Below, piece by piece: positions 37,601-51,075 of a DNA stretch of 64,000 bases; position 1 is the stretch's first letter, and every line of letters starts with the position of its first letter. Source of the DNA: Serinus canaria (lineage: Eukaryota; Chordata; Aves; Passeriformes; Fringillidae); contig NC_066313.1 of NCBI RefSeq assembly GCF_022539315.1, positions 37,113,059 to 37,177,058 on the forward strand, in the 5' to 3' direction. The notes beneath the pieces were generated by a model. The model was not told the DNA's origin and searched no databases. It saw only the letters and a program-made list of their open reading frames with translations. The translations under genes and the position numbers were made by a program.

Positions 37601-40600
37601 GAATTAAAACTCTTTTCATCGCACACAACTTTTCTTCTTCAAGGATACTCACAAAGCTGAAGAGAATAAAAAGACTCTCCCAGCATATGTCTCTGGTGAG
37701 ACATATGCAAAACAAAAATTTTCCTTTTCTATACAGTTTTCCTAATATAGCTGTAAACAATTAAAATATGCTTATATTTTACAGCATTTTTATGCTGCAA
37801 CCTCTCCTAGAACCCTAATTGCTTAAAATTAGCATTTGATACTAAGGCTTTTAAAACCCCAGCTGACTGCAAAGAAAGAACCTATGAGGTACAATGTTCC
37901 TCCCTGAAGTCACTGTACAGTGATAAATACTACCTGTGCCAATTAATTCCCACACTCTTACCAACCCCACAAAGGTATTAGCTGTGTGCAAAGATACTCT
38001 TAAGGATCAGCTATCAGACTTGGAAGTCTAGCCTTGGCCGAAGCAGAATATCAGCAGGAGTATTACTGCTACTACTTATATTAATTAGACATGTGACAAT
38101 CTAGAAATAGCTGTATCTGAGCTTCCAAAGGGCCTGGAGATTTGGTTATTGTCTGAAAATTGTTTTGCTGCTGATAAACAGCCACCAAAAGGCCACAATG
38201 TTCCGTTTTTATTTCTATTCTTTGGAGTTTGGCAAAGTATTGCACAGGGAGTGTTGAAAACAAAAAGGACCACAGAAAAATTGGACTCTTGCTGGGAGTT
38301 AGTCCTGTCTGTTCAAGAACTAAAGAGCACTGGCACCTCTTTCATCCTATGAAGTAGAAACTTCAAAATGGAACCTTTAGGAACAGTAAAAAGTTATTTA
38401 AAATAAATTACTGGTGTGCCAGTCAATTAGCACAGTTCCATTGAATGCACTTGTTGTACAAGGTTCAAGAGCCAATCACTCAGCTTTCCAACATGCTCAA
38501 CTCCTGTGGTGTTGCCAGGTAAACTCACATAATTCCGGATGGCCAGACTGACTTGTGCATAGGACTCCTGCCCCAGCCACCCTACAGTCTCTGTTCAGGC
38601 AGAAAATCATCTTACACTAAAACAGCAAGAACCAAATCTGTAAAACCTCCCATCCTTGTGAATGAAAAGGCCTCATATAAGCACTGTATCTGGGTATAGT
38701 TTCACATTACAACAAAAGAGATTTAAAGTTGCTGCTCACATTCCTCTCTCCTCTGGACCCAGACTGCACATTGCTGCCATCTCCATTGTGCTGGACAGGC
38801 ATCATGGGATGCACGGTTCAATCTGCATCTGATGGGGCAGTAAACTATTAATAAACAGGAAAAAAGTCTTCTGTTGGGTAACAAGGCTGACTGGATTCAT
38901 TACATGGCTATATAAATCATCAGATGCAGCACACAGAGAGGGAAGGAATCTGTATCTGGAGATGATGAGGAAGGCTGAGAACACTTTGCGCACAGCAGCC
39001 TGCAGGCATGCTAAATTAGGCTTAGCACTAAACCACATTTTTACATTACTCTCCTTAAATGAGCTCAGACCCCTTATGTGTTCCCTTGAAACTTCTTTCA
39101 GCCTGGTTCCTGCATGGTCAGTCTTCACCTTCGTCTTTGCACCAATTTATTTAATTTGATTTTTAAAAGCATTAAAAAAAAAACAAAAAAAAAAAACAAA
39201 ACCCACTTAATTTAATCATTCCACAGAGCAGCACCCATTTACTGTACAGCAACCTATAAGGAGATGGTACTTAGAGAGTACTTTAAGGTACTCAAAAGCC
39301 ATCAGTGAAGAGCAAGCAGATACTGTAGATGCCATTATCGTTGGGTGGCAAGCCTGACTCTTGTCCCTGGTCCCCCCTGCGCCTCCTCCCACACCAGCTC
39401 CAGCCGGGGGAGCCAGAGGCTCAGGGTAAGCCTCCAGAAGCCTTCTAGCTCCCTCCCCTTTCAGGGCCCACTCTTTTGTGTATTTAAATGCATTTTAAAG
39501 GTCAGCAGCTCTGCTGAGTTTACAAATCCTTTAGCACAGGTGTAAGTACCTAAGCCAGGGCACACCAGCAGCTGACCTGGCCCTGTACCCCATGCAGGAC
39601 AGCTTACTCAACTAGACAACCATAGCAAAATCACAGTAACCTGTTGGCAGAAGCATTTGCATCAAAAATTTAAGGTCCTTTAGAGACAGAAAGGGGAGCT
39701 GGAAAGACCAGACAGGTTTAGTGGAGCGTGCTAGTCTCTGCCCCAAAGCGAGGACAAGCTAGACCCAAAAAGTTCCCAAGAGCTGTCTGTCTAACTTGCT
39801 CTGAAAAGCTCCCAGGGAGGGAAAGTGCTAACAAAAGGATCAAAATTTCACCAGTTTTCCTGCTGACACAACTTGTCTGCCCAGATACATTCCCAGTGAC
39901 TGCTTAATACACAAGCAGTGATTATCTAATTATTGTAAACCAAAGATTTTTATGAAATTCTTAATTAATTTCACTTTCAAATTAAGGGGCAAACAGCATT
40001 ATGCAGGGGAAAAAGAAAAAGGAAAAAGGGGGATAACCATAATCCACAGTATGTCTGGGCTGTGAAAGTGTTTTCTGTTTATTGATCACACTTGGCTTCA
40101 AGTGGCTGTTAAAGAAGGAAAGCATTTGCATTTTAGGAGTGGATTTTCAAAAGCTCCCCACACCAATGTCCCTGTGCACCTGCAGAAACTACCAGTGAAG
40201 CCTCCCTACAGTGACAGCAGTGGGAGCTTTTGGGAAGACACTCCTGCAGACACAGCGAACAATACCCCTGGATTATGCAACTCAGCACAGTATGCATAGG
40301 TTGCATATGTTTGGCTCACTACCTCTGTTCTCATCTGCCATTTCCAGGGAGCTGAGATGGAAGGAAGGAGCAGACAGCAGAATGGCCACTGGTTTGTGGC
40401 TCCCTCCTCTTATCGTTGTCAGGCAGCTGCACAGCTCCAACTCCACTGCTTAGCAAACTAATTAATCTGATGTCCCTGCATGCACATGAGAAGTTTATTA
40501 GTTTCAGTGGTTTAGTCAATCTTAGCTCCCCTTTGCTGCCAATACAACAGCAAAGATCCTCAAACCACAGAGTTTCATATGCCTTTGGGTGGGGGAGAAC

Positions 40601-42727
40601 AGGAAAGCATCCTGGGACCGGCACACAAACTCAGAATGAGGACACCAGAGCTCCCTCCATGCTTTGCCACCATTCCCTCTGCATCATCTCAAGCAAATCA
40701 TTTACTCATGCTTCTGTCATGGCTTCTGCACATTATCCCAGCTTTTGGCAATGTGAAGTTAAAGCTGTCACGTGCAGTACTTTTGGCAGCCTGACGGGTA
40801 TGTCTGGCATCAGTTTAATGTGCTGAAGACCCCGCTGAGGACATTCTGTTCTCACAGGGACAAACCCTCAACAGCTGCATTTCACCAGTAAGGCAACACA
40901 GAGCAGACCTGAGGGATGGGCATGATGGGCTCATGTAAGCACTGGGTTGGGGGGCACCTGACAAACATCTGAGAACACAGGTAGGTTTGGACAGATCTCA
41001 GTCAGGGTGAGAAATACTAGAGCTATGCCAGTCATTGCTAGCTGCAATACTACTTAAACATGCAAAATTATGGTATTGGTTCTGAACCTCATCAATGTTC
41101 TGGAAAACAACATATACTCAGATTCACAAAATACTTTGAGTCCGCCTATAGAAAAATAAGTGAGCTCCTGTGAGGAACCAGGGATGACCAAGGACCTCCT
41201 TGAGCTTTTCTCTTCCCCATCCTTCAGGACCAGACAGCTCTACCTTTTCCTTGTTGATGGATGTCTGTGTTAAGTATGAAAAGAGACCCCTTCAACAGGC
41301 CAAAAGCACCTTCAGGGAAAGCACCTTACTCCTGTGACTGCCATCCCTATTTACTCCTCTCCTCATTCCTCCCCCATGCAGAAGCAGGAAACAGGTTTAG
41401 GGTGTAACTAACACTGATCTGTCTTTCATCTTGGTAATTATTTTTATTATTTAAATGTTTTTCTTTTAGCCAGATTTTGAATGATAAATGGTCCAAATGT
41501 GAGCTGTCGGCACAATGATCTTATACAATGTCTGCACACAGTAGTAACCCTTTGGCTATAAGGAATATATACATGCAACTAGTAGGAGTATTACACTGGA
41601 AACTGAGCACAGTGACTCAACTCCTGATAAAGTGTTCATTGTTATTATTAGGACTATCCCACAACATGCCAGGTGGTTTTCAAACATAATTCAGACTCAG
41701 ACAGATGCCCTCCGGTGGTTCCTGTTCAGGCAATTGAAAGCTATTACTGCACCCGTAGCAGAATTGAAGGTATGCCAGCGTGCTGAGCTTAAAGTGTCAA
41801 CAAAGATGGAAAGAAGCTGCAAACAGAAATGTCTGTGATGCACAAACCTGACCTGTTAAACTATGAACATGCAGGAGATGTATTTTGGGGGAAACACGTG
41901 ATAAAGTCTTAAGCCACTTCAAAAAATATCATAAAATGTCATTTGCCAGGAAGAGAAACAAAATTCATAGTTGCCATTTGCTCTGGCTATTGTTACACTA
42001 GGAGTTTGAATATGAAGTTCTTTCTTTCCTAGCACAGAGAAGCAATAGTTTTCCTTGGAAGTAGAAAGAACAAGTACAAGCTTCTGAAGAGGGTGCTTTG
42101 ACCTTGTGAGGATCTGAGCATGGCAGTGAATCCAAGTCAGGTAGAAGATAAGCACAAAGACGCAAAGAAACTGCCAGAATCAAACCATGAAGCCCTGAAG
42201 CTTTAACTTGATACAGACCAATGCACCATTTCTGATGGACTGAGCTCTTCTATCCTTACCCCTGTAGAACTTAATACAACATTCTTCATATTCCAAAGCC
42301 AGGACATTTTACTTTGCTGTTTTCACACTCCAGAGGAAAGAAAAACTCCTGCTCTGTGATCTCTGTGAAAAGCTTTCTGTGAACATCAGACCTAAGGATG
42401 ACCACTCCATACAAACTCTTTTCTTATATCGTGTGACTCAAGAAGAAAAGTCACACATGTATCACTTTAAACCAAACAACAACTTCTGGCAAAATCTTAG
42501 AAGTCACAAAATGAATATAAGGTGTGATCTGGCTAAACCATCTCAGCCTGTAATTACTGAGAATGGTCATTTCTGAGCAAGCTCTTAGAAGTGTGTCTCA
42601 TTCTGTTCAGCAAAAACACAAAGTATCCATACAGTATAGCATACTATACTTCTGATCAGCAAGAACATAAATCATATACACCTTCCCAAAGAGAAGTAAA
42701 TCCTGTGCAGAAAGGGACTGGATATGA

Positions 42728-42920
42728 TGAGGGTGGTGAGACTGGCACAGGCTGCCCAGAGAAATTGTGGATGTCCCACTCCTGGAAGTGTGCAAGGCCA
42801 GGCTGGATGGGGCTTTGAGCAACCTGGTCTAGTGGAAGATGTCTCTGCCCATGGTAGGGGGGGTGTAACTAGATTATTTTAAGGTCCTTTTTAGCCCAAA
42901 CCATTCTATGGTTCTATGAC
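42728..42920 (+). mobile_element. CR1 LINE 3'-end fragment
   Basis: Intron 1 holds the last roughly 190 bp of a CR1 element on the plus strand: the GGCACAGGCTGCCCAGAGAA segment, CTGGATGGGGCTTTGAGCAA, AACCTGGTCTAGTGGAAGAT, and the terminal ATTCTATGGTTCTATG octamer-type repeat that marks the true CR1 3' end. This is a typical severely 5'-truncated copy. It is followed after about 65 bp by an A/C-rich low-complexity stretch. It is noncoding and shares its consensus region with the 3' part missing from the intron 9 copy. Confidence 0.92.
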
Positions 42921-42985
42921 ACTTGTTCAGACTGAAAAGTTAAAAAGAGACTTTTGTCTTGCTTATAATTGGTAAGATACTGCCT

Positions 42986-43078
42986 AAAAATAAAAAACAA
43001 AAAACCAAAAAACACCAAAACAAAATAAACAAAAAAAAAAAAAACCCAAAAAAAACCCACAAAACCCACAACCAAAAC
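42986..43078. repeat. A/C-rich low-complexity stretch
   Basis: About 90 bp consist nearly only of A and C in A-run/ACC/CCC mixtures, including a run of 14 A. It sits about 65 bp after the 3' end of the CR1 fragment in intron 1. No function is inferred. Confidence 0.9.
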
Positions 43079-43437
43079 TAGAGAACATAAAAAGAAAGAA
43101 GATAAGATTAAGCTCTGATCCCTAAAGTTCCCTTCCTAAATCCAGGAGTGAGAATATGTATATGAATTTAACACCCAGAACTCTCAAAAAAATTCATGGA
43201 ACAGAAGAGAAACACATCTCTGGAAAATATGCCCACTTTGAGTTGCAGTACATGCACAGGGCTTGAGGACACCTATTTATTGTACTAATGTCTTAAAAAC
43301 TAACCTGGCTCACTCCTATAAATAACACAACCAAAATCAGTAGTCAGTGATGATAAAGCCACCTTTCCAGCACCTTCTTTATGAATATTCTATCTCTGTC
43401 AGCACAACAAGCAGCTGCTTCATTGCTCACAAAGATG

Positions 43438-43464
43438 TGCCAATTACTCAGACACTAATTGGCA
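43438..43464. repeat. Inverted repeat of homeodomain-like sites, 9-bp arms
   Basis: TGCCAATTA (43438-43446) and TAATTGGCA (43456-43464) are perfect reverse complements around a 9-bp spacer. Each arm contains a TAATTG/CAATTA homeodomain core. It lies within intron 1 in an AT-rich stretch (about 43380-43745) that reads like a possible conserved noncoding element; conservation was not tested. Confidence 0.8.
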
Positions 43465-46400
43465 TGAGCTGCTCACACCATTTCTTCTGTATCAAACAGA
43501 GTATTTTGTTTCAATAGTCACTGAACTGACAGAGAAAACAGGTGACAAAATGCACCACTGAGCAATACAGTTTCAGGCACAGAGGTCATAAATGAGAAAA
43601 ACACTGTAGAGGGCAAATTTCCATTTCCTCTCTTCCTGTTTTTTTAAAAGTTTCTCATTATGTACATTCCTAAAAATTAATCAAGGTGAAAACTGCAAAT
43701 TAATGATGACGAGTGGCAAATACAATTTAATTTAAAGTTTCAGATGCCAAGAGAGCTGGGTCCAATTGATTTGAATTTACAGCAGGGCCATGAATAGAAG
43801 CACTTGTAGCACTTGGGCCGTTCTCTTACAAGTATAATGCTCCAGAGGTATTGAGTGCTCCCAGCTCACTTCCCAAACTCAGACCGACAACATTCCCTCC
43901 CCAATACTTTCAACACTCCTGTTTCTTCAGGAGAAGAAAAAGCTTATACTGAAAAACCTCCTGGGTCACATCAGAGCAGAGAGAGACAGACCAGCGTTTG
44001 TTCCCCATGAATATGACTCTGTCCTAGCCAGTACTGGCTGAACTGGCCTGGGACACCCAGCTGTTGCCCACATCAGACTCTCCCATTTGCAGCAGCTCTC
44101 CATGGATCTGTGCTAAGTGGTTCCCATAATCCTTATCTGTGTATACACACATACTCCTAAGGGCCTCAGAAGTCCCTCCTACACCCCTCTCCAGGCAAGC
44201 ACTTGAAAGCTCTCTTGGCATCTTACTGGATGCAACCAGGGCCTTGCAGCAGGAGCTGGGCACTCTGTGCTGGCTTCCAATCTGCCACAAACAGGTTCTA
44301 CTGCTGTAAATTAAGTTTTAGCATTTTAACACCATCCCTCCCAAAACAGGAATTCCACAGTGATGGGCACCACATGTGCCCATTATCAAAGGCTATGCCT
44401 CTCCCAAAGAGATTTCACTGACCAACAAAGAAGTGGTATCTCCAGTGAGCAGTGACTGGATCTTAATTCTTCACAGTGAAATACAAAGTCAAAACAGACT
44501 AATTCTACCTAGACACCAAATGCCACAGGAAACTACCTATAGCATATGTAAGATGCAGCCTTACCCCTCTGAGCATCCAGTACCATCTTTTTAGGCGCAT
44601 GCAGGACAGACAGCTATTAGTTTCAGGTGAGTTGACTGGAACTCACAATTTTTCTAAACATTTAAAGATCCCAGTTCAACCTCTGCTTGACATGTGACAA
44701 CCTCAGAGAGAAAGAAATAAAAGCCATAAACAAATATGCTTTTGAAGGAAAAAAAAAGCACAGACTGCCAGGCTGCCTCCAGCATTCAGAGCAGGCATAC
44801 ATTTATATCACTTAATATCATACTCTCGCTATTTAAAAGGGCCATCAATGTCAAAGTTGACCATCATCTAAAAGAGAAGCCACTTTAGCAAACAAATCAT
44901 GGTGCATGTATGTGACAGACCTAAAATAGCCCCCCCATGCCACTTGCCTGAATGAAAAAGTCGCTTCTGTTGCCAAGCAAAGCCGGGTCTCAGTCTGACT
45001 TCAATGTTCCAATGGAGGAAAATGACATTTTTTAAAAGTTGATCCTTCCAAGTAGCATCCTGAGCTGAATATACAGTACATCTTTTCCCATGAGCCATAA
45101 AGAAAATGCCTTATATTTTGACTGTGAACAAGCTTTTCTAGGAATGCAAATTTTGCTCTCAATAGTTACACAATGGACTACAGTGTCACAAGCACCATTA
45201 GTCATTCTTTTATATTTTTTTTAAACTGAAATCCACAAAAGGCCTACTGTGAGTGTAGAGTACTTGCTAAACAATAGGCTGATTGTTTAAAATATTTGCA
45301 AGATTCCAAGAATAAAGACCAACGCCCAAAGACAAACCAATATGCATCATGTAATTAATAACAGCAAGGAGCCCACAGTACCATGCTCTCATGAGTCAAC
45401 AATCCAGAAGGTAAAAACCAGGAAGGACAAGAGCTATGAGACCCCTGAATCAATATTCTCTGATCAGCACAAGAAAGATAACTACAAAATGATCTGTATT
45501 CATGAGAGGAACAAAAGGGAAGTTCAGTTTCTAACAAGCTCCCAGCTGGTATGGGATGATCCTCAGCTACAAGAGAAAAGAAAAAAAAAAATAATTCAAG
45601 AAATTGTTAGACTTCCGCAGGGAACTGACATTTTGACTCTGCTCTACCAATTTAATTTCAGCCCATATCCAGGGAGTGCAAAGTTAGTTCCTACCTTCTG
45701 AAAGCAGGCTGATAATGCAGTATTTTGGTCTGATTCCAGTTCCTAATGGAAATGTTTGGATTGCAAAATCCAGCCCAGCACAAGCACTTTTGCTTGCAGC
45801 ATTATGAGTTTGGGCAGGGAGTTGCAGGCAAGGCAGGCATCCCACATTCTCCAGGTGACACAATGGAAAGGCAGCCCTGTCCATCTGGCTCTGCCCTAGG
45901 CCTTGGGAAAAAGGTCTGACAGACCTCCTAGAGATGGTGCACACATCTGGGTCTGTGCTCCAAAGCTTATGGGTTTACAACCACCAGCACAAGCCCGTAG
46001 CATGACGATAAATCAAACCTATAAAATGAAGAGAGGTTCAAAACACAACTCTGTTTACTGCCAACATAAACAAGGCTGTCTAGAGAACAGCACTCTCACC
46101 TGTTCTTCTCTGTGGTTTCCTACACTGGGTTATTGCTATGCTTCTTTTTGGCATCTCTGGTATTGTTCAGAAGAAGCTAGAGCCTTTGTTTTCAAATAGC
46201 AAATGCTACAGAGGGCAGGACTAAACTAGAAATTAAGATCTTGCCTGCGCTGAGAAAACTATTTCTAGGTCAAAAAAATATGGCTGAGGTGGAGACATTC
46301 CAGCACCTCAGGCTTCAGATGGCTGAAGCAGTGCTGCACAGGGACAGACAGAATGCCAACAGGGAGATGGCTGATTGACAAGACGTCTGGCAAGAGATCT

Positions 46401-49400
46401 CCTGGGCTGCAATGAACCAGCACATGTCCTGACCTGCAGCTTTCTCCCTCAGACAGCCCAGGCAGCTGCCTCAGCCAAGGGAATCTCCATGCTGCAAGAC
46501 TGCTCTGGCAAAACGGGAACTCACTACTCCAACCTCAGGTGGCCCCTGGTGGTACAAGAACACCCATTGTCTGCTAGCCCTGCCTGTGGAAAATGCTGAT
46601 TCCAGAGCTCAGGATGTCCTGTGGCAGAGAACTAAGACACCTGGGTGGTCCTGCTATCTCCTGTATCAGAAAAAACTTGGATTTCTCACTGCCTCCCACA
46701 GGAAAAAGAGAGCTGGCAACATCCAACTGTCTCCACAAGTACTTTGAATAAAGACAAAAGCCATGATGGAAATCCTACATACAATTCAAAATCACCCTTG
46801 CAGTTAATCAATATTTATATCTACCTTATAAACACTGACATCCTTCCTTTAAAAACTTATCAAGCCAAAGAAAGACATACAAGTAAAAAACTATCAAGAT
46901 TTTGATGCAAATTTAGACATTCCCATGCCAATTTGCAAAATTAGTCCAGAACCGGAGAGCAAGGAGAAAGAAAAAAAATTGGAAACACAGAACAACAAAT
47001 CTTTCATTTTCTTGTCAATTTTTATTTTTTAGGAAAAGGCTATTAACTTGTTAAAGGAAAGAAAGAGAAACAAGAATTGTATTAATGAGTACTTACCCTA
47101 GGAGAGAAACAAGAACTCAATAAAAAGACAGATGTAACTTGTCTTTTACAATTTGTATTCTGGCAGCACCTCAATTTCTAGCTATGTACTAAGAACCAGT
47201 TGTGTTTAGATTAACCAAATATACGTGTACTTCTCACAGTTCATGTGCTGTCTCAGTTTTTTTCTTTAGCTTCCTTCCTATGTCCCTATTTAAGAAACAC
47301 CTTAGTTAGAACGTAACACATATTGTTAAACTTTCTGATTTTCTTTAAAACACATACCACACAACCCCCTCACCCCAATAAACCTAACACCCACAGGAAT
47401 TAAAAATACCAGTGATTTACTAATCAATGACATTACTTGTTCCATCCTGGGAAAAATCAAAAGAAGGAGGAAAGGATGGATAAATATAGCCAATGTGGAG
47501 AGCCTTGTATCACCTAGCAAAACTGTAACACCTTGCTAAGCTTTCACAGACAACACGCAGCCATGTGCTCTGCCACATTCAGCTCAGAAAAAAAGACTGG
47601 GAACACCTTTATTCTGTTGACAGTTCAGCCCCTGCATGAAATTAGTCCCTAACAAAATTTCAAGGCTCAAGTCAGACAAGTATTCAATAATTTAGCAGCT
47701 TTATTTCCTGAAATTCCCCCTAGGTCAACATAAGATGTTTCCATAAACACAGAAGGGATTTCACCAGTATCTCCCAGGTGGGTGCCAAGAGGACGGCGCC
47801 ACACTCCCCTGGTAGTGCCGAGCAACAGGATGAGGAGCAAGGGCCACAAACTAAAATACAAGAAGTTCCATCTCAACATGAAGAAGAACTTCTAGGGTAC
47901 ATGTTGAAAACAAAGGTCTTTCGAATTCTTCTGCCTTGCAGTGAAATGAGGAATAAAAACTATGCAAGCTCATCAGAGGATTTTCTGTTCATCAGTTCTC
48001 ATTCATCTGAAATGAGGGCTAAACTAAGATCACCCACAGCCACTTCCTCCTGCCACTTCTGCTTCCTTAAGCAGAAATCAGTGTATGTGAAAAGCCAAGT
48101 AACACAAAAAGGAATAGGATCAATGAGGTCAGAATAGTTTGCCTCTGGCTTGTGGATAACATGGATGTGTTTGCTTCTACTAAACCAAGGGGAACCCAGG
48201 CAGTGGAGTTTAGACAGCTATTCAGCCTTCTTGGAGTGGATCCTTATCTTTTCTCTACTGAATTACTTGTGGAGTTTATTGATTCTGCTGAGGGTAGAGA
48301 GGTTTTAGATACCTACTTCCCATGGAGATATAGCAATCTGAACCAGCTCCTACCCTGGTTTAATGGAGATCAGTGCCTTGTGAAAGAGTAGTTTGTATGA
48401 GAAAGTAAAGGGGAAGAAGGAAATGCAAAAATAACAGAATATGATGTATTTCTCCTACTTGAGAGAAGCCTTGTCCAAAACAATCTGCACATATTCATTA
48501 TATCCTTCTCATCTAGGTATTGCCTTCTGTTGCAAATCAAATAAACTTTTTCTGTAAAGGAAAAACTGCTGTGCCCTCCCTTCCTATATCCATTTTTTTG
48601 CTTAAATGAAAAACTTGTCACAAGTTACTATTTTCACTCCTCTGCAACACAAGGCTAAAACTGTCTAAATGTTAGAAAAATTATCAGTGGACAAACTTGA
48701 CAAATATATACAGATACATGGAGAAATGGGGTTTAGGAAACCAGACTACAAATCTCTGCTCTCTTCTCAGTTACAAATATATTTAGTTAACATATAAAAA
48801 AGAGGGATGCTGTGAGTTAAGAAATAGCTCCTTCCTCTTTTGGAGTTGAGAACAACCCAAATTCAATGCTCTCTTTGCCCTTACCACAATGATGGGGAGG
48901 GAGTTCTGTGTAGGTGGTCACATCTGAATTACTCACTGTAGGCTCTGCTTAGAGTCACTGTGGAGAAACTGAGATGACTCATTGTCTACAAAATTGATTT
49001 TTTCTCATTGTCTTAAAAAATAAAAAAATAAAAAGAAAAAAAAGAAAAACCACCAACCCAGAGACTACCAGAACTCTGTGTTGATCCAATCAGATGAGAA
49101 AAATCTCCTGCAGGATGCCTGTATTTTTCTGTATGAAAGGTGGAAGCATACCATGCTGGATTCCAAATGTGTAATCTAGAATCAGAGTATGTTTTAACAA
49201 AAAAAGGCGAACTCTGTCTTTCTGTGGTGCTGGAGACAGCAGTGATCAGCACAAGCTGTACCCAAACAGGTGGGAATACTGAAAACCCAAGACTGCTCTG
49301 CTGGCACAAACCCTGAACACATCCACAATAGTCCCCCACATCCCCCCCCTCCTTCTCACACCCCAGTGTTTAAGGACTACTTTGTTAGTATGTTGCTTCA

Positions 49401-50748
49401 CCTTTGAGGAAAAAGACTTGGGAAGTACTCCCTCATAAGGTGTGGGGGTTCATTTGCTGTGTGGGAGTGAGATATCAATTCTAAGACTGGAAGACACAGC
49501 CTTAATTTTCAAGAACAGTCTACTCAAAAGTCAACTTGGGTAAAATATGAAGAGAGGGCCCCACATTTTTAATTTCTTTTCAGAGAAGTTCTACTTACAA
49601 GTGAGATGCTGATCAATTTCGATTTGTTAAAAGGTATCCATCTGCTGGTTAAATCAACTGATTTGGACAGTCATCCTTCAGCAATTCATCTCTGGTACTA
49701 CAGGTCCCAGTGACCTGCCCTTACCTTCAGCATCTGCCCTCCACAGCAGGCAGGCCCTTCAAGCTCACAACTGCACGAAACTCATTCCCAGCCTCCAGCC
49801 CTTTCCTGGGCAGATTTAGCAGAATCTGTTCATGAAGGCAATCCTGCTGCCAATGTGTGCAATCTTTCTCTTTGAGTAGACCACTGAGCAGTGATATCAA
49901 CTGAAGTCAACAACAGGATTTATTAAAACTGCAATAAAAACAGCACAAATGCTTTATTTTCACTAAAGGCAGAAGGTACAAATGAGGCTATGGTTCAGCT
50001 CAGTAATTCATTTATCAGTTCATTTTGTACTGGGGTAAAAACACAACAAACACTTTGATCACAAAACATAAAGCAATGATCACAGGTATATTCACTCCAG
50101 CAGTTATAGTTTGCACAGAAAAAAAATAGATGGGTTAACCTTTAGCCCTGCCATTCAGTACTGCCATTGTTCCTCATAGGCCATAAGCTTTGTAGTGAAT
50201 TCTCATGGTCTTGGGATGTGTCACTTTTGCTTTGCCTTTTCTCGGCCTGCTTGTAGCTTTGGTTTAACTGGTTTAGGTGTGACTACAATTTCTGTAACTG
50301 GTCAGGCATGTATACCCCCTCCCACAGCTTTGCACAGACAGTAAAAAGCAGCTACTTTTTCCTATACAGAATATTTACCACTAATGTAACTTTGTAGAAA
50401 GAAATACAACAGTCTGGTACCACAGCAGAGGACTTGAGAAGTGGAGAAACAGGATATGGCATGGAGGAGTAGAGGCACTGGATGAGAAACGGGGCACAGG
50501 CTTGGCACCCGAGACCATGGCCATAAACAAATCACCAGTGGTCAACCAAAGAAATGCAGACCTGGAGCTCGACAAAACTGGCTTCAGAAATAGCAAAGAG
50601 AACAAAGAAATGGTGTCTAATACCCACAAAAGCAACTATGTATAGCAAAAGCTCAGATGCAATGTGGAACTGCAGACCAATGAAGAAAAAAGACAGGTGT
50701 AAAGTTGTTTCACCAAACTTACTAAAATGACCCCAGGTGGATCGCTTC

Positions 50749-51075
50749 AGAAAAAGAGAAAGAGAAGAACGAGAGAAAGAATATACCATATAGAAATAGA
50801 GAAAAGAGAAAGAGAGAAATAGAGAAAAGAGAGTAAGGAGAGAAGAAGCGAAAGAGGAAAGAGAGAAAGATAGAAAGAGAGCAATAGAGACAATAGAGAA
50901 AGAGATAAAGAGATAAATAGAGAAATAGATCAAGAGAGAAAGAGAGAAAGAGTAAATATAGAAAGATAGAAAATAAATGAGGAAGAGAGAAATGAGAGAA
51001 CGAAGAAAGAGCTAACAGAGAGAAAAGGTCAAGAATACAGCGAGAAGATACTAATCTCAGAAAGAGAGAAAGCAT
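50749..51075. repeat. GA-rich purine tract (imperfect GAGAAA-type simple repeat)
   Basis: Roughly 330 bp of the plus strand are almost pure purine, built from irregular AGAGAAA, GAGAAAGA and AGATAGAA units with occasional T or C. It lies in MTMR2 intron 1. Long purine/pyrimidine mirror-like tracts can form triplex DNA and are difficult to sequence. The open frames through it on the minus strand (Ser/Leu/Phe-rich) are an artefact of the repeat. Confidence 0.93.

Noticed and set aside
45342..45701. 119-codon plus-strand open frame in intron 1
   Set aside because: Lys/Glu/Ile-rich stretch expected from A-rich sequence, interrupted by a poly-A-coded Lys run; no family recognised.
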